Below, one piece after another: positions 29,282 through 38,175 of a DNA stretch of 64,000 nucleotides. Under the pieces are notes generated by a model. The model was not told where the DNA came from. It worked only from the letters and a program-made list of their open reading frames with translations, and did no database searches. Position numbers and translations under genes: made by a program. Numbering within the stretch: the first letter of the stretch is position 1; every line of letters begins with the position of its first letter. Origin of the DNA: Bradyrhizobium canariense (lineage in GTDB: Bacteria > Pseudomonadota > Alphaproteobacteria > Rhizobiales > Xanthobacteraceae); contig NZ_VSST01000019.1 of NCBI RefSeq assembly GCF_019402665.1, forward strand, positions 248,001-312,000. Reading direction: 5' to 3'.

Positions 29282-29770
29282 TCAGGAGCTCGCGTTCAGC
29301 ACGGTGACGGCGCGGCGGTTCTGCGACCAGCAGGAGATGTCGTTGCAAACGGCCACCGGCCGCTCCTTGCCGTACGAGATCGTTCGCATGCGGTTCGGAT
29401 CGATGCCGCGCGAGGCGAGGAACGAACGGACCGACTGGGCACGGCGGGCGCCGAGCGCGATATTGTATTCGCGGGTGCCGCGTTCGTCGGCATGACCTTC
29501 GACGGTGAAGCTGTAGCGCGGATAGCTCTGGAGCCACTGCGCCTGCTTCTCCAGGGTCACGATCGCCTGCGGGGTCAGATCGGTCTGGTCGCTTTCGAAG
29601 AACACGCGGTCGCCGACATTGACGACGAAGTCTTGCTGGCTGCCCGGCGTCGCCGCGTTGGCCATCGCATCCGTGGCAGCGTTCTTGTTGGCACAGGCCC
29701 CCATCGACAACGCGACGGCAAGCACCGCGGCCAGCTTCAATCCCTGGAGGATGCGCATAGGATGTTTCAT
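29282..29770 (-). CDS. pal: Peptidoglycan-associated lipoprotein Pal
   Basis: A 162-aa outer-membrane lipoprotein. The signal sequence ends in a lipobox SMGAC, so Cys26 is the lipidated residue. The OmpA-like domain spans ~50-160 with GHADERGTREYNIALGARRA, the peptidoglycan-binding signature. Pal anchors the outer membrane to the wall and is pulled to the division site by TolB release. GGAGG precedes the ATG. In most relatives pal follows tolB directly; here two unrelated genes intervene. Confidence 0.96.
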   Translation of the reverse strand: MKHPMRILQGLKLAAVLAVALSMGACANKNAATDAMANAATPGSQQDFVVNVGDRVFFESDQTDLTPQAIVTLEKQAQWLQSYPRYSFTVEGHADERGTREYNIALGARRAQSVRSFLASRGIDPNRMRTISYGKERPVAVCNDISCWSQNRRAVTVLNASS

Positions 29771-30015
29771 TCCGGAGCCTCCACGCTCACGTTTCGTCCA
29801 CTGCTGTCCGGTCTACAGGGGGTTGGTTAAGCGAACGTTCCGTCAACCTTGATGGAACCTTGCCACAGCCGGTCAAATGCCCCCAACCAGCGAAAAGCAA
29901 CCGTCATGGTTAATGGGTTGTAAATGTGGCGCGATGGTGAAGGCAAGCCGCGCCGACCGGCAAAAACCGCGGGCTTTGCTGGAATTTTAGGCTCGTCGTG
30001 TGGAGACCCTAGCGC

Positions 30016-30780
30016 CTAGCGGGCAGAACCCGTTGCCGAGGCGGCTACGTCCGGGGTCCGCTGCGTCGCCAGCGACACCGGGCGCGGGGCCGCCTGGCGC
30101 GGGCCGCTGCGTTGAAACAACATGCGCCGCTCAAAAGCGCTGGAGCGCATGATCGGAAAGCGCGTCAGGACCTTTTCCCGCTGGTTGCGGAAATCGGACG
30201 CCATCAGCACGGCCTTCTTGGTGGGCCAGCCCGGAAACCCGCGCGGCTCCGGTGAAATGGTCTCGTGCAGGAAGATGCGACGATAGAACGCCTGATGATC
30301 GGTCCGGATCATGGCCAGCCCCGTGTCGGCGTTGAAATGATCGCAAGCCACAAAAGCCAGCCGCACCGTCAGATAGGGCAGCTCCGGAAAACGCTGGTGC
30401 TTTTCGGGATCGGCAACAAACCGGCACGGATCGATGAGGACTTCGCCGCGGTCGAGCCGGGGATGCAGGACGTCGCCAAACACTTCGGTCGTGTAGGACA
30501 TTCGCCAGTCGGACGTCAGGACGTGAATGCGAACGGAGCTGCAGAGCTCTCCATCGACATAGACCCCGAAATTCCAGGTGTTGGGCGCATCGTCGAAGCG
30601 ATCGGTCACGCGCCGCGACTCCGACGGCTCGATCAGTCCGGCGTGCAGATAGGCCCGGTACCGCATCAGATAGAGGTTGTCTCGGTCCTCAGGAGTTTCG
30701 ATCAGGCGGTAATCGATGCGGTCAAACAGAGCGGCTCCCCGCGGAAGGAGCACCGTTTGCGGTTCAGCCCCAGACGTCAT
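30016..30780 (-). CDS. FeeM-like N-acyltransferase (N-acyl amino acid synthase fold)
   Basis: A 254-aa cytoplasmic protein of the acyltransferase superfamily that includes FeeM and LuxI-type acyl-homoserine lactone synthases. Seen: YRLIETPEDRDNLYLMRYRAYLHAGLI (the RYRAY entry helix), a VYVDGELCSSVRIHVL strand, and EVLIDPCRFVADPE, the counterpart of the acidic/Arg region in LuxI. A tail of ~50 residues rich in Arg/Ala/Pro ends the protein. Such enzymes join a fatty acyl chain from acyl-ACP to an amine, giving N-acyl amino acids or signals; the product here is unknown. It lies between tolB and pal, after a GGDEF/EAL gene, with a CtrA-type box upstream. Confidence 0.75.
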   Translation of the reverse strand: MTSGAEPQTVLLPRGAALFDRIDYRLIETPEDRDNLYLMRYRAYLHAGLIEPSESRRVTDRFDDAPNTWNFGVYVDGELCSSVRIHVLTSDWRMSYTTEVFGDVLHPRLDRGEVLIDPCRFVADPEKHQRFPELPYLTVRLAFVACDHFNADTGLAMIRTDHQAFYRRIFLHETISPEPRGFPGWPTKKAVLMASDFRNQREKVLTRFPIMRSSAFERRMLFQRSGPRQAAPRPVSLATQRTPDVAASATGSAR

Positions 30781-30825
30781 CCAGTACCCCTACACTCCAA
30801 AGCAACTTCTGCGAGTGTGACGAGA

Positions 30826-30840
30826 TTAATGGTTCATTAA
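30826..30840. promoter_or_regulatory. CtrA-type box TTAA-N7-TTAA
   Basis: A perfect TTAA-N7-TTAA with the spacer TGGTTCA, 46 bp upstream of the FeeM-like gene start. Position and match suit direct CtrA control; binding is inferred. Confidence 0.45.
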
Positions 30841-30945
30841 CGGAATTGCAAAGGCTTAGAAACGTTAGGGTTAACCTTTGCGGCCCGCAAAAACACGGGG
30901 CGCGAACGAGAGCCAAGGGCGTTGAAGAAGTGGGGCAGCGAAAGA

Positions 30946-33276
30946 TCAGGCGATCGATCGCGAGGACACCATGACGATCTGGTCCTCAGCCCCGCGACGG
31001 CCATGCGAGGCATTCAGCAGTTGGCGAATCCGGACTGCCGGCACCGGCCGGCTGAACAGATAGCCCTGCCCTTCGGTCACGGTGCCGTCGGCGCTGATCA
31101 GCTCGAGCTGATCATTGGTCTCGATGCCCTCGACCACGACGGCCATGCCGAGATCGGCCGACAGCCGCGCCACGCCGCGCAGCAGCGTCAGCGGCCGGTC
31201 GGCATCGATGCCTTCGAGGAAGGAGCGGTCGATCTTCACCTTCTGCATCGGGAAATTGTGCAGGTAACTGAGGCTCGAATAGCCGGTACCGAAATCATCC
31301 AGCGAAATGCCCACGCCGATCGCATGCAATTGCGACAGAATGTCGTGCGTGAGCTGGGTGTTGCGCAACAGCGAGGATTCGGTGATCTCGATCTCCAGCC
31401 GATGCGCCGGGAGCCCCGAAACCTCGAGCGCGTAGCGGATTTCGCTCAAGACGTCGCGCTGGTGGAATTGCTGCGGCGAGAAGTTGACGGCGACGCTGAC
31501 ACCCTCCGGCCATTTCATGCATTCCATGCAGGCGCGGCGCAGGATCCAGCGGCCGAGATCGACGATCAGCCCCATGTCCTCGGCGACCGGGATAATGTCG
31601 ACCGGCGAGACCGTGCCGCGCACCGGATGATTCCAGCGCAGCAGCGCCTCGCAAGTCGTGATCTTGCCGGACTTCAGATTGACCAGCGGCTGGTAGAACA
31701 GCTCGAACTCCTCGTTGGCGAGCGCCTTGCGCAAATCGAGCTCGAGGATGCGGCGCGCCTCGACGGTCGCCGCCATCTCGTCGCGGAAGAAGCAGAAGGT
31801 GCCGCGACCGTCGGCCTTGGCCCGGTACAGCGCCATGTCGGCGTTCTTGAGCAGCGTGTCCGCGCTGATGCCCTCCGGCGCGGTCAACGCGATGCCGACG
31901 CTGGCGCCGATCTCGACCAGATGATTGTCGATGCGGTAGCGCTCGCTCAGCCGCTCGACGATGCGGCGCGCCAGCGCAGCGGCGTCCTCGGGCGAGGAGA
32001 TGTTCTCCTGGAACACGACGAATTCGTCACCGCCGAAGCGGGCGACGAAATCCTCGGGGCGCAGCATCTCGCGCAGACGGTTGGCGACCGCGCACAGCAG
32101 CTGGTCGCCGCAGGGATGGCCGAGCGTGTCGTTGACCTGCTTGAACTGGTCGAGGTCGACGAACAGCAGCGCGGACAGGCGCTCGGCGTCGTGCGAGATC
32201 GCCAGCAGCCTTTCGATCTCGTCGCGGAAATGAACGCGGTTGGGAAGCGCGGTGAGGTCGTCGTAGCGCGCCAGATGCGTGATCTTGGCCTCGGCGCTGC
32301 GACGGTCGGTAATGTCCTCGAGCAGCACCACCGCGCCACCGTCAGCCATCGGCTGGACAGTCCAGGACAACGACCTGTTTCGCTGCGTATCGGGATCGGC
32401 TGTGATGATCTCCTTGGCTTGCGAACTCTCGATGTCCGTGACGATCCGCTCGCCGCTCCCAGCCGAGATGGATCCGGCGCTGACGCATGCCGCGACGATG
32501 TCACGCGCGTTGACGCCGCGTTGCGCCAGACCTTCCGGCAGATTCATCATTGCGCCGAAGCGGTGGTTCATGACCGCCAGCTGTCCGTCGACGCGGAACA
32601 TGCAGAGGCCGTGCGGCATGTTGTTCAGCGCCGTATCGAACTGGCCGGCGAGCGCGGCTTCACGCTCCCGTGCCACGACCGCTCCCATGAAGATTCGGTG
32701 CAGATTCACCGAGAGCTGCATGATCGCCATCAGGAACGCGGCGCTGACCAGCGCCATCGCGATGTAGTAGGGCGTTCCACGCAGTGCCAAGGCAAGCACG
32801 GCCGGACCGAAAATCAGCACGGCCTGGAGGTGGAAGATCGCAGGCCGGCCATATGCCCTGCCCGCGCCGCCCGCCGCGATTCCGGTGGTGACCGACAAGG
32901 CGATCATGTGGGCCACAGCGTCGTCCGTGGCCAGCAGGGCGGTGGCGCACCAGATGCCGATCGCAGCCGCCTGGATCTTTGCCCCGATCTGATAGCGCTT
33001 CTGCCAGCGTGCTGCCGCCGCGATGGTCATGACCGACTGGCGTGCCTGATAGAGGCGCAGGTCGATCGCCCGCGCAGTCCCGGCCAGGACAAGAAGTGCG
33101 ACGCACGCCCAGATCAGAGGCTCGCCCGTCCTCAGCGCGGTCAGGGCCGCACCGATCGACACGAAAATGAGTCCGGCCAGCAACGGACCAGGCGCTTCGA
33201 ACAGCGAATCGATTTGCGCCGCCGAAGTTTTCGGCGGCCGCTGTTCCGGCTCTCCGCTCTGACTTGCAAACTGCAT
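30946..33276 (-). CDS. GGDEF/EAL cyclic-di-GMP signalling protein with membrane and PAS domains
   Basis: A 776-aa protein. An N-terminal membrane region of about six helices (~30-190) is followed by a short coil and a PAS-like sensor (~215-335, NMPHGLCMFRVDGQLAVMN). A GGDEF domain has the intact motif at 415-419, and an EAL domain has EALLRW at 543 and DFGTGYSSLSYL further on. Both catalytic signatures look intact, so it could make and break cyclic-di-GMP. It lies between tolB and the FeeM-like gene, 243 bp after the former and 165 bp before the latter, all on one strand. The region before it is AT-rich and probably holds its own promoter. Confidence 0.93.
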   Translation of the reverse strand: MQFASQSGEPEQRPPKTSAAQIDSLFEAPGPLLAGLIFVSIGAALTALRTGEPLIWACVALLVLAGTARAIDLRLYQARQSVMTIAAAARWQKRYQIGAKIQAAAIGIWCATALLATDDAVAHMIALSVTTGIAAGGAGRAYGRPAIFHLQAVLIFGPAVLALALRGTPYYIAMALVSAAFLMAIMQLSVNLHRIFMGAVVAREREAALAGQFDTALNNMPHGLCMFRVDGQLAVMNHRFGAMMNLPEGLAQRGVNARDIVAACVSAGSISAGSGERIVTDIESSQAKEIITADPDTQRNRSLSWTVQPMADGGAVVLLEDITDRRSAEAKITHLARYDDLTALPNRVHFRDEIERLLAISHDAERLSALLFVDLDQFKQVNDTLGHPCGDQLLCAVANRLREMLRPEDFVARFGGDEFVVFQENISSPEDAAALARRIVERLSERYRIDNHLVEIGASVGIALTAPEGISADTLLKNADMALYRAKADGRGTFCFFRDEMAATVEARRILELDLRKALANEEFELFYQPLVNLKSGKITTCEALLRWNHPVRGTVSPVDIIPVAEDMGLIVDLGRWILRRACMECMKWPEGVSVAVNFSPQQFHQRDVLSEIRYALEVSGLPAHRLEIEITESSLLRNTQLTHDILSQLHAIGVGISLDDFGTGYSSLSYLHNFPMQKVKIDRSFLEGIDADRPLTLLRGVARLSADLGMAVVVEGIETNDQLELISADGTVTEGQGYLFSRPVPAVRIRQLLNASHGRRGAEDQIVMVSSRSIA

Positions 33277-33519
33277 CTGGTGTTTACGCGCGTCCTGTCT
33301 GGAGCGCAGTTTTACCGATCCGGTATGAAGTCTTTCTGAGGGAATATCGTTAAAGTCGAGTTGTTTTGAACGAGCAACAGTCGAAATAGATCAATAGAAA
33401 CAAACCCATGGGAAAAGTTTGCCGAGTGCAACCTTAAAGAACAATTATCGCGGGGAAACATCGCGCCAAGTTTTCGAAAAAGGCGCGCGGTCAAATCATT
33501 GCGCATCGAGGACGGGCGG
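33277..33519 (-). other. AT-rich region between tolB and the GGDEF/EAL gene
   Basis: 243 bp, clearly richer in A and T than the flanking genes (for example around 33345-33460). I see no gene. It probably contains the promoter of the GGDEF/EAL gene, suggesting that this gene is not simply a member of the tol operon. No clean terminator for tolB is visible. Confidence 0.4.
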
Positions 33520-34884
33520 CTAGCCCGATGTCGAGGACAATAGCGGCGACCATGCGGGGTCGGAGGCGAAGCCCGGCGTCGGCACCTTCAGCTCGTTGCG
33601 GCCCGAGATGTCGACCGAGAACAGCGACGGCCCGCCGCTGCCGCCCGGATCGCGGAAGAACATCAGCACGCGGCCGTTCGGCGAGAAGGTCGGGCCTTCG
33701 TTGTGGTAGCCGGAAGTCAGAAGCCGTTCGCCGGAGCCGTCCGGCTTCATCACGCCGATCGAGAACTGCCCGCCACCTTGCCTGGTGAAGGCGATGTAAT
33801 CGCCGCGCGGCGACCACACCGGCGTCGAATAGGTGGCGTTGTTGTCGTCCTTGGAGAAGGAGATGCGCTGCGCCGCTCCGCCGCCCGCGGCCATGACATA
33901 GATCTGCGATCTGCCGCCGCGATCGGACTCGAAGCAGATGCGGGCGCCGTCCGGGGAGTAGGAAGGAGAGGTGTCGATCGCGGGCGTGTCTGTGAGGCGC
34001 GTGGTCGAGCGCGAGCGCAGATCCATCACGAACAGGTTGGAATTGCCGCCCTGCTGCAGGCTCATGATGACGCGCTGGCCGTCCGGCGAGAACCTCGGGG
34101 CAAAGGTCATGCCCGGGAAGTTGCCGACGATCTCGCGCTGGCCGGTCTCGATGTTGAACAGGTAGACCTTCGGATCGCCCTGCCCGAACTCCATGTAGGT
34201 GATCTCTTGCGAGTTCGGCGAGAAGCGCGGCGTCAGCACGAGGTCGGAGCCGCGGGTCAGATAGCGCACATTGGCGCCGTCCTGGTCCATCATCGCGAGC
34301 CGCTTGACGCGGCGCTCCTTCGGCCCGGTCTCGTCGACGAACACGACGCGGCTGTCGAAATAGCCCTTCTCGCCGGTCAGCTTCTCATAGATCTGGTCGG
34401 AGATGATGTGGGCGATGCGGCGCCAATATTCCGGCGAGGTGAAATATTGCTGGCCGGCGAGCTGCTGGCCGGTGACCACATCCCACAAGCGGAATTCGGC
34501 CTTGAGGCGCCCGTCCGGCTGCCGCGTCATGCGGCCGGTGACGAGGGCCTGCGCGTTGAGGGTTTTCCAGTTCTCGAATTGCGGCGCGACGTCGATGTTG
34601 CTGATGCGCTCGATGAAGGCAGCCTGGTCGACCGGCGCGAACAGGCCCGAGCGCTTCAGATTGTTGGTGATGACCTGAGTGACGCCGTTGCCAACGTCGC
34701 CGTCGGCCGGCGAGCCGGGCACGAAATTGGTGATCGCAATCGGGATCGGCCGAAACTCCGTGGGATCGATACGGAGCCGTCCCTGCGGCTGCTGGGCGAA
34801 GGCCTGCCCGCCTCCGAGCATCGCGAGCGTCGATCCGGTCAGGGTCATGAAGCGGCGGCGGTTCATCGATCGAACGTCATTCAT
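33520..34884 (-). CDS. tolB: Tol-Pal system protein TolB
   Basis: A 454-aa periplasmic protein: an N-terminal domain (~25-170) followed by a six-bladed beta-propeller ([30 protein letters not shown] and similar repeats). It releases Pal from peptidoglycan in response to TolQRA. The leader contains [11 protein letters not shown] before a hydrophobic stretch ending GQAFAQ, which fits a twin-arginine signal, whereas E. coli TolB uses Sec. The start at 34884 is chosen; 34866 (the Met just before the Arg cluster) is possible. It begins 23 bp after tolA. Confidence 0.96.
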   Translation of the reverse strand: MNDVRSMNRRRFMTLTGSTLAMLGGGQAFAQQPQGRLRIDPTEFRPIPIAITNFVPGSPADGDVGNGVTQVITNNLKRSGLFAPVDQAAFIERISNIDVAPQFENWKTLNAQALVTGRMTRQPDGRLKAEFRLWDVVTGQQLAGQQYFTSPEYWRRIAHIISDQIYEKLTGEKGYFDSRVVFVDETGPKERRVKRLAMMDQDGANVRYLTRGSDLVLTPRFSPNSQEITYMEFGQGDPKVYLFNIETGQREIVGNFPGMTFAPRFSPDGQRVIMSLQQGGNSNLFVMDLRSRSTTRLTDTPAIDTSPSYSPDGARICFESDRGGRSQIYVMAAGGGAAQRISFSKDDNNATYSTPVWSPRGDYIAFTRQGGGQFSIGVMKPDGSGERLLTSGYHNEGPTFSPNGRVLMFFRDPGGSGGPSLFSVDISGRNELKVPTPGFASDPAWSPLLSSTSG

Positions 34885-34907
34885 CGCAAAATTCTTTTGT
34901 TCGGATG

Positions 34908-35867
34908 TCACAACATGTCTTTCAGGCCGAAAGTCATCGGAATGAGCTTCCAGCTCTCGTATTGCTGCTTCGGCATGAACGAATAGACCTGACACTGCAC
35001 GATGGCGCGTCTGGCACTCTCCGCCACCGCCTGTGCGATCGACCGCGACGGCCCCCTCACCGCGACGACGATCGGCTCGGACGCGAGCGATCCGTCGATC
35101 TTCATGGGAATGTCGATGTCGGCTTCGTATTGATCCGCATCCTGCCCGTTATAGGTCGGCGTGAAGCAGCGCTTCACCGCCCCTTGGAACGCCCCCCGCC
35201 AGGTCGCAATGTTGTTGGCGGCCGTTCCGCTCGTCGATCCCAGCGAGGCCGACGCATTCAGCGTCGAGCCGGCGAGTTCGTGCCGGGTCGCCGCGCGCTT
35301 GTCGAGATCGCGCTGGATCTGCGCGGGATCGAAGCTGCGCTCCTTGGGCTTCGGCACCTGCTGCGGCTGCACCGCTGCGACCTTCTGCTCCGGCGGCTTG
35401 GGCGGCGGCTTCTTGGTTTCGAGCTTTTTCTGGAGCTCGGCGATCGGATCTTCCTTGGCCGGGTCAGGCTTTTTTTCCGGCGGCTTCGGCTCTTCCTTCG
35501 GCTTCGCCTCGGCGACGGGCTTGGGCGGCTCGGGCTTCTTCTCGACCGGTTTTTCGACGGGTTTTGGTGGCGGTTCGGGCGTCGAGTTGGTCTTGATCAG
35601 CTCTTTCTTCTCGGTGACCTTGCCGACAGCGTCTTCCTCGGGCTTGGCTTCCGCGATCTTCTCGACCTTCGGCTTCGGCTCTTTCTTGTCGCCGGTCTTC
35701 TGCCCCGACATCATCTGCGCGAGCTGGTCGGTGGAGATGATGTCGATCGGCAGCGACTCTTCGGCCGGAACGAAAGCCCTGCTGCTAAAGGTGACGAGCC
35801 CCCATCCCAGCACGAGGACGTGGAGGGCAATCGACGCAACGAGTGTCTTGTCGACCTTCACCTTCAC
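34908..35867 (-). CDS. tolA: Tol-Pal system protein TolA
   Basis: A 319-aa inner-membrane protein spanning the periplasm. A single N-terminal helix ([19 protein letters not shown]) is followed by a Pro/Lys/Glu-rich arm (~55-185, with runs such as [16 protein letters not shown]) and a C-terminal TolA/TonB-like domain (~215-319) that would bind TolB and Pal. It starts with GTG at 35867, three bases after the tolR stop codon. It connects the TolQR proton motor to the outer membrane. The arm is Pro-rich rather than the Ala-rich helix of E. coli TolA. Confidence 0.9.
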   Translation of the reverse strand: MKVKVDKTLVASIALHVLVLGWGLVTFSSRAFVPAEESLPIDIISTDQLAQMMSGQKTGDKKEPKPKVEKIAEAKPEEDAVGKVTEKKELIKTNSTPEPPPKPVEKPVEKKPEPPKPVAEAKPKEEPKPPEKKPDPAKEDPIAELQKKLETKKPPPKPPEQKVAAVQPQQVPKPKERSFDPAQIQRDLDKRAATRHELAGSTLNASASLGSTSGTAANNIATWRGAFQGAVKRCFTPTYNGQDADQYEADIDIPMKIDGSLASEPIVVAVRGPSRSIAQAVAESARRAIVQCQVYSFMPKQQYESWKLIPMTFGLKDML

Positions 35868-35870
35868 GGT

Positions 35871-36320
35871 CTACCCCTGATCCGCTTCCGTGACGAGCGC
35901 CAGCTTCTTGAAGCCTGCGCCGGACAACTGGCCCATGACCTTGGCCACCGTCCCGTAATCCGCCTTCTTGTCCGCACGCAGATAGATGCGTTCCTCGAGC
36001 CCGCCGCGCGCATCCGTGATCGCCTTCAGCTTGGGGATCAGTTCGTTGATCGCGATCTCGGCGTCGTTGATGAACACCTTGCCCTTGATGTCCACCGACA
36101 TCTGGATCGGCTTCTGATCGTTATTTTCGAGGCTCTTGGCCTGGGTCTGCGGCAGGTCGAGCGGCACGCCGACCGTCAGCATCGGCGCCGACACCATGAA
36201 GATGATGAGCAGCACCAGCATCACGTCCACCATCGGCGTGACGTTGATTTCGGCCACGACCGGCTTGCGCCGGCCACGGCGCCCACCGCCTCCGGACGAA
36301 CTCGCAACGTTCATGCCCAT
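35871..36320 (-). CDS. tolR: Tol-Pal system protein TolR (ExbD family)
   Basis: A 149-aa inner-membrane protein. A Gly/Arg-rich N-terminus is followed by one helix (VTPMVDVMLVLLIIFMV) with Asp32, the conserved proton-pathway residue of the ExbD/TolR family, and a periplasmic domain of ~100 residues. It forms the motor with TolQ. It lies 43 bp after tolQ and 3 bp before tolA. Met3 (36314) is an alternative start. Confidence 0.95.
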   Translation of the reverse strand: MGMNVASSSGGGGRRGRRKPVVAEINVTPMVDVMLVLLIIFMVSAPMLTVGVPLDLPQTQAKSLENNDQKPIQMSVDIKGKVFINDAEIAINELIPKLKAITDARGGLEERIYLRADKKADYGTVAKVMGQLSGAGFKKLALVTEADQG

Positions 36321-36363
36321 GGTCTGGTGCCCAAATTGCCCTTCACACTATACATGCCGTCCG

Positions 36364-37080
36364 TCAGCCCCGCTCGTCGATCTGACGCGACAGGATGGCT
36401 GAAAATTCATCGGCGAAGCCTTCGAGCCGCTGGGCCTGCCGGTTCACCTCGGAGGTGAACTTATTGTAGAAAATAGTGGCAGGAATGGCGGCGATAAGGC
36501 CGACGGCGGTTGCAAACAGCGCCTCCGCGATACCGGGGGCCACCACCGCCAGAGAGGTATTTTTCGACGCCGCGATCGACTGGAAGCTCGACATGATGCC
36601 CCAAACAGTGCCGAACAGGCCGACGAAGGGGCCGGCGGAGCCGACGGTGGCGAGCACCAGCAGCCTGCGTTCCAGCCGCTCGACCTCGCGGGCGATCGAG
36701 ACATTCATGACCTTGTCGATGCGCATCTGAAGGCCTGCGACCGAGCGGGCCTGGCTCTCGAACGAACGCTTCCACTCGCGCATCGCCGCGACGAAGCAGG
36801 CCGCCATGGAATGCGTCGGCTTGGCCGAGAGCGTGCGATAGAGGTCTTCGATCGACTCGCCGGACCAGAAAGCCTGCTCGAAACGGTCCATCGAGCGGCG
36901 GGTGCGGGCAAACAGGAAGATCTTGTCGATGGCGATCGCCCAGACCCAGACCGAGCAGGCGAGAAGCCCCAGCATCACCGCTTTCACGATCCAGTGAGCC
37001 TGCCAGAACAGCGCGATCAGCGACACGTCCGCGGAAGCGGCAACCGGAAGGGCTGACTGAGCCACGTCGGCCGGATTCAT
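36364..37080 (-). CDS. tolQ: Tol-Pal system protein TolQ
   Basis: A 238-aa inner-membrane protein of the MotA/TolQ/ExbB family with three helices. The conserved block VGSAGPFVGLFGTVWGIMSSFQSI and the following GIAEALFATAVGLIAAIPA are intact. It forms the proton channel of the Tol motor. First gene of the tolQRAB run. The acyl-CoA thioesterase gene ybgC, usually just upstream of tolQ, is not present here; a divergent DUF2231 gene lies upstream instead. Confidence 0.96.
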   Translation of the reverse strand: MNPADVAQSALPVAASADVSLIALFWQAHWIVKAVMLGLLACSVWVWAIAIDKIFLFARTRRSMDRFEQAFWSGESIEDLYRTLSAKPTHSMAACFVAAMREWKRSFESQARSVAGLQMRIDKVMNVSIAREVERLERRLLVLATVGSAGPFVGLFGTVWGIMSSFQSIAASKNTSLAVVAPGIAEALFATAVGLIAAIPATIFYNKFTSEVNRQAQRLEGFADEFSAILSRQIDERG

Positions 37081-37621
37081 AAGCAGTATCCTCTCAAGGC
37101 GATCGTTACCTGATGTCCCGATCTAATGTCCCGGCCAGCAAATGGCCGCCGGTTCCCCAATAGCCGCGCTAGAACCGGCGCGGCCGGCAAGCCCGCTCAA
37201 AGCCTTGTCTTTCTGGGGTGCAGGGCTCGTCCAAAGCCAGCCGCCTGCATTCCCTGCCAAGATGTCAAAACTATGGGCCCGACCCCAAGGCTCAGACTTC
37301 AGGCTTTGGGCGCGATTGTCCGCAATTACCAGAGCCCGGCGATGGTTAATGCTGGGTTACCGCAGGCGAATTTGGCGGCGGGAAAGAGAGCGGGTGCAGG
37401 GGGATGGGTGGCGCGGCGGGCGGGTCCGTGTTCCCGACGCGCCGCAAAGCCCGCGCGGGGGCATCGGCTCTGCGGCGCGTCCTCGACAGGACGTTGCGTT
37501 GCGCCGGGGACACCAGAGTTCCGTTTCCAGCGGGCGCATCAAAACGGAGCCGCTATCCGTCGGAGGAACCAGCCCTCGCCCGAAAAATTGTCCGGAAAAT
37601 CACTTCTCGCGAGGTTTTGCC
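37081..37621. other. 541-bp divergent region between tolQ and DUF2231 gene
   Basis: No gene recognised. An open frame runs through it into the DUF2231 gene from 37142, but that part has no family match and no ribosome-binding site. A near-match to a CtrA box (TTAA-N7-TTAC) lies about 260 bp before tolQ, near 37345. The stretch 37410-37490 is very GC-rich with overlapping inverted GCGCCGC/GCGGCGC runs. It presumably contains the tol promoter. Confidence 0.4.
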
Positions 37622-38140
37622 ATGAGCATCAACCCCAAGACGACCGCCGCCATCGGCGACCATCCGCTCCACCCCATGATCATCCCGTTCCCCGTCGCTT
37701 TCCTGGTGGGCGCGCCCATCGCCGATCTCGCCTTCATCGGAACCGGTGACGGCTTCTGGGCCAGAGCCGCCATGTGGCTGATCGGCGCCGGCATCGTCAT
37801 GGCGCTCGTTGCCGCCGTGGCCGGCTTCACCGACTTCTTCAGCGACGCCCGTATCCGCAGCCTCAACGATGCCTGGTATCACATGGTCGGCAATCTGGCG
37901 GCCGTCGTGCTGGCCGCGATCAATTTCTACCTCCGCTACGCGCAAGGCGCCGAGGCAGCGATCAAGCCGTGGGGCGTGGCGCTGTCCCTGATCGTGGTCG
38001 GCATCCTCCTGTTCACGGGATGGAAGGGCTGGGAAATGGTCTACCGGCATCATGTCGCGGTGCTGGACGCGCCGGGCCAGACCAGTTCGGAGCCGGTCAC
38101 CCCGCATCACGGCGGCGAGCGCCACCGCCGCGCCGCCTGA
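37622..38140 (+). CDS. DUF2231 family membrane protein
   Basis: A 172-aa protein with four hydrophobic helices. The N-terminal signature DHPLHPMIIPFPVAFLVGAPIADL is diagnostic of DUF2231, a membrane family of unknown function, often annotated as heme- or redox-linked on weak grounds. The C-terminus is polar and His/Arg-rich (HHGGERHRRAA). The start at 37622 has GCGAGG upstream. It is divergent from tolQ and convergent with cysE; no operon. Confidence 0.88.
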   Translation: MSINPKTTAAIGDHPLHPMIIPFPVAFLVGAPIADLAFIGTGDGFWARAAMWLIGAGIVMALVAAVAGFTDFFSDARIRSLNDAWYHMVGNLAAVVLAAINFYLRYAQGAEAAIKPWGVALSLIVVGILLFTGWKGWEMVYRHHVAVLDAPGQTSSEPVTPHHGGERHRRAA

Positions 38141-38175
38141 ACGAGGAGCACATCGCCTGATGACGTGAGGGCGAG

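Noticed and set aside
30922..33339. 805-codon frame on the plus strand opposite the GGDEF/EAL gene
   Set aside because: Antisense shadow; the minus-strand protein has intact catalytic motifs.
37142..37621. N-terminal extension of the DUF2231 frame
   Set aside because: No family resemblance or ribosome-binding site before 37622.
37081..37621. A ybgC gene upstream of tolQ
   Set aside because: No thioesterase-like frame on either strand in this interval.
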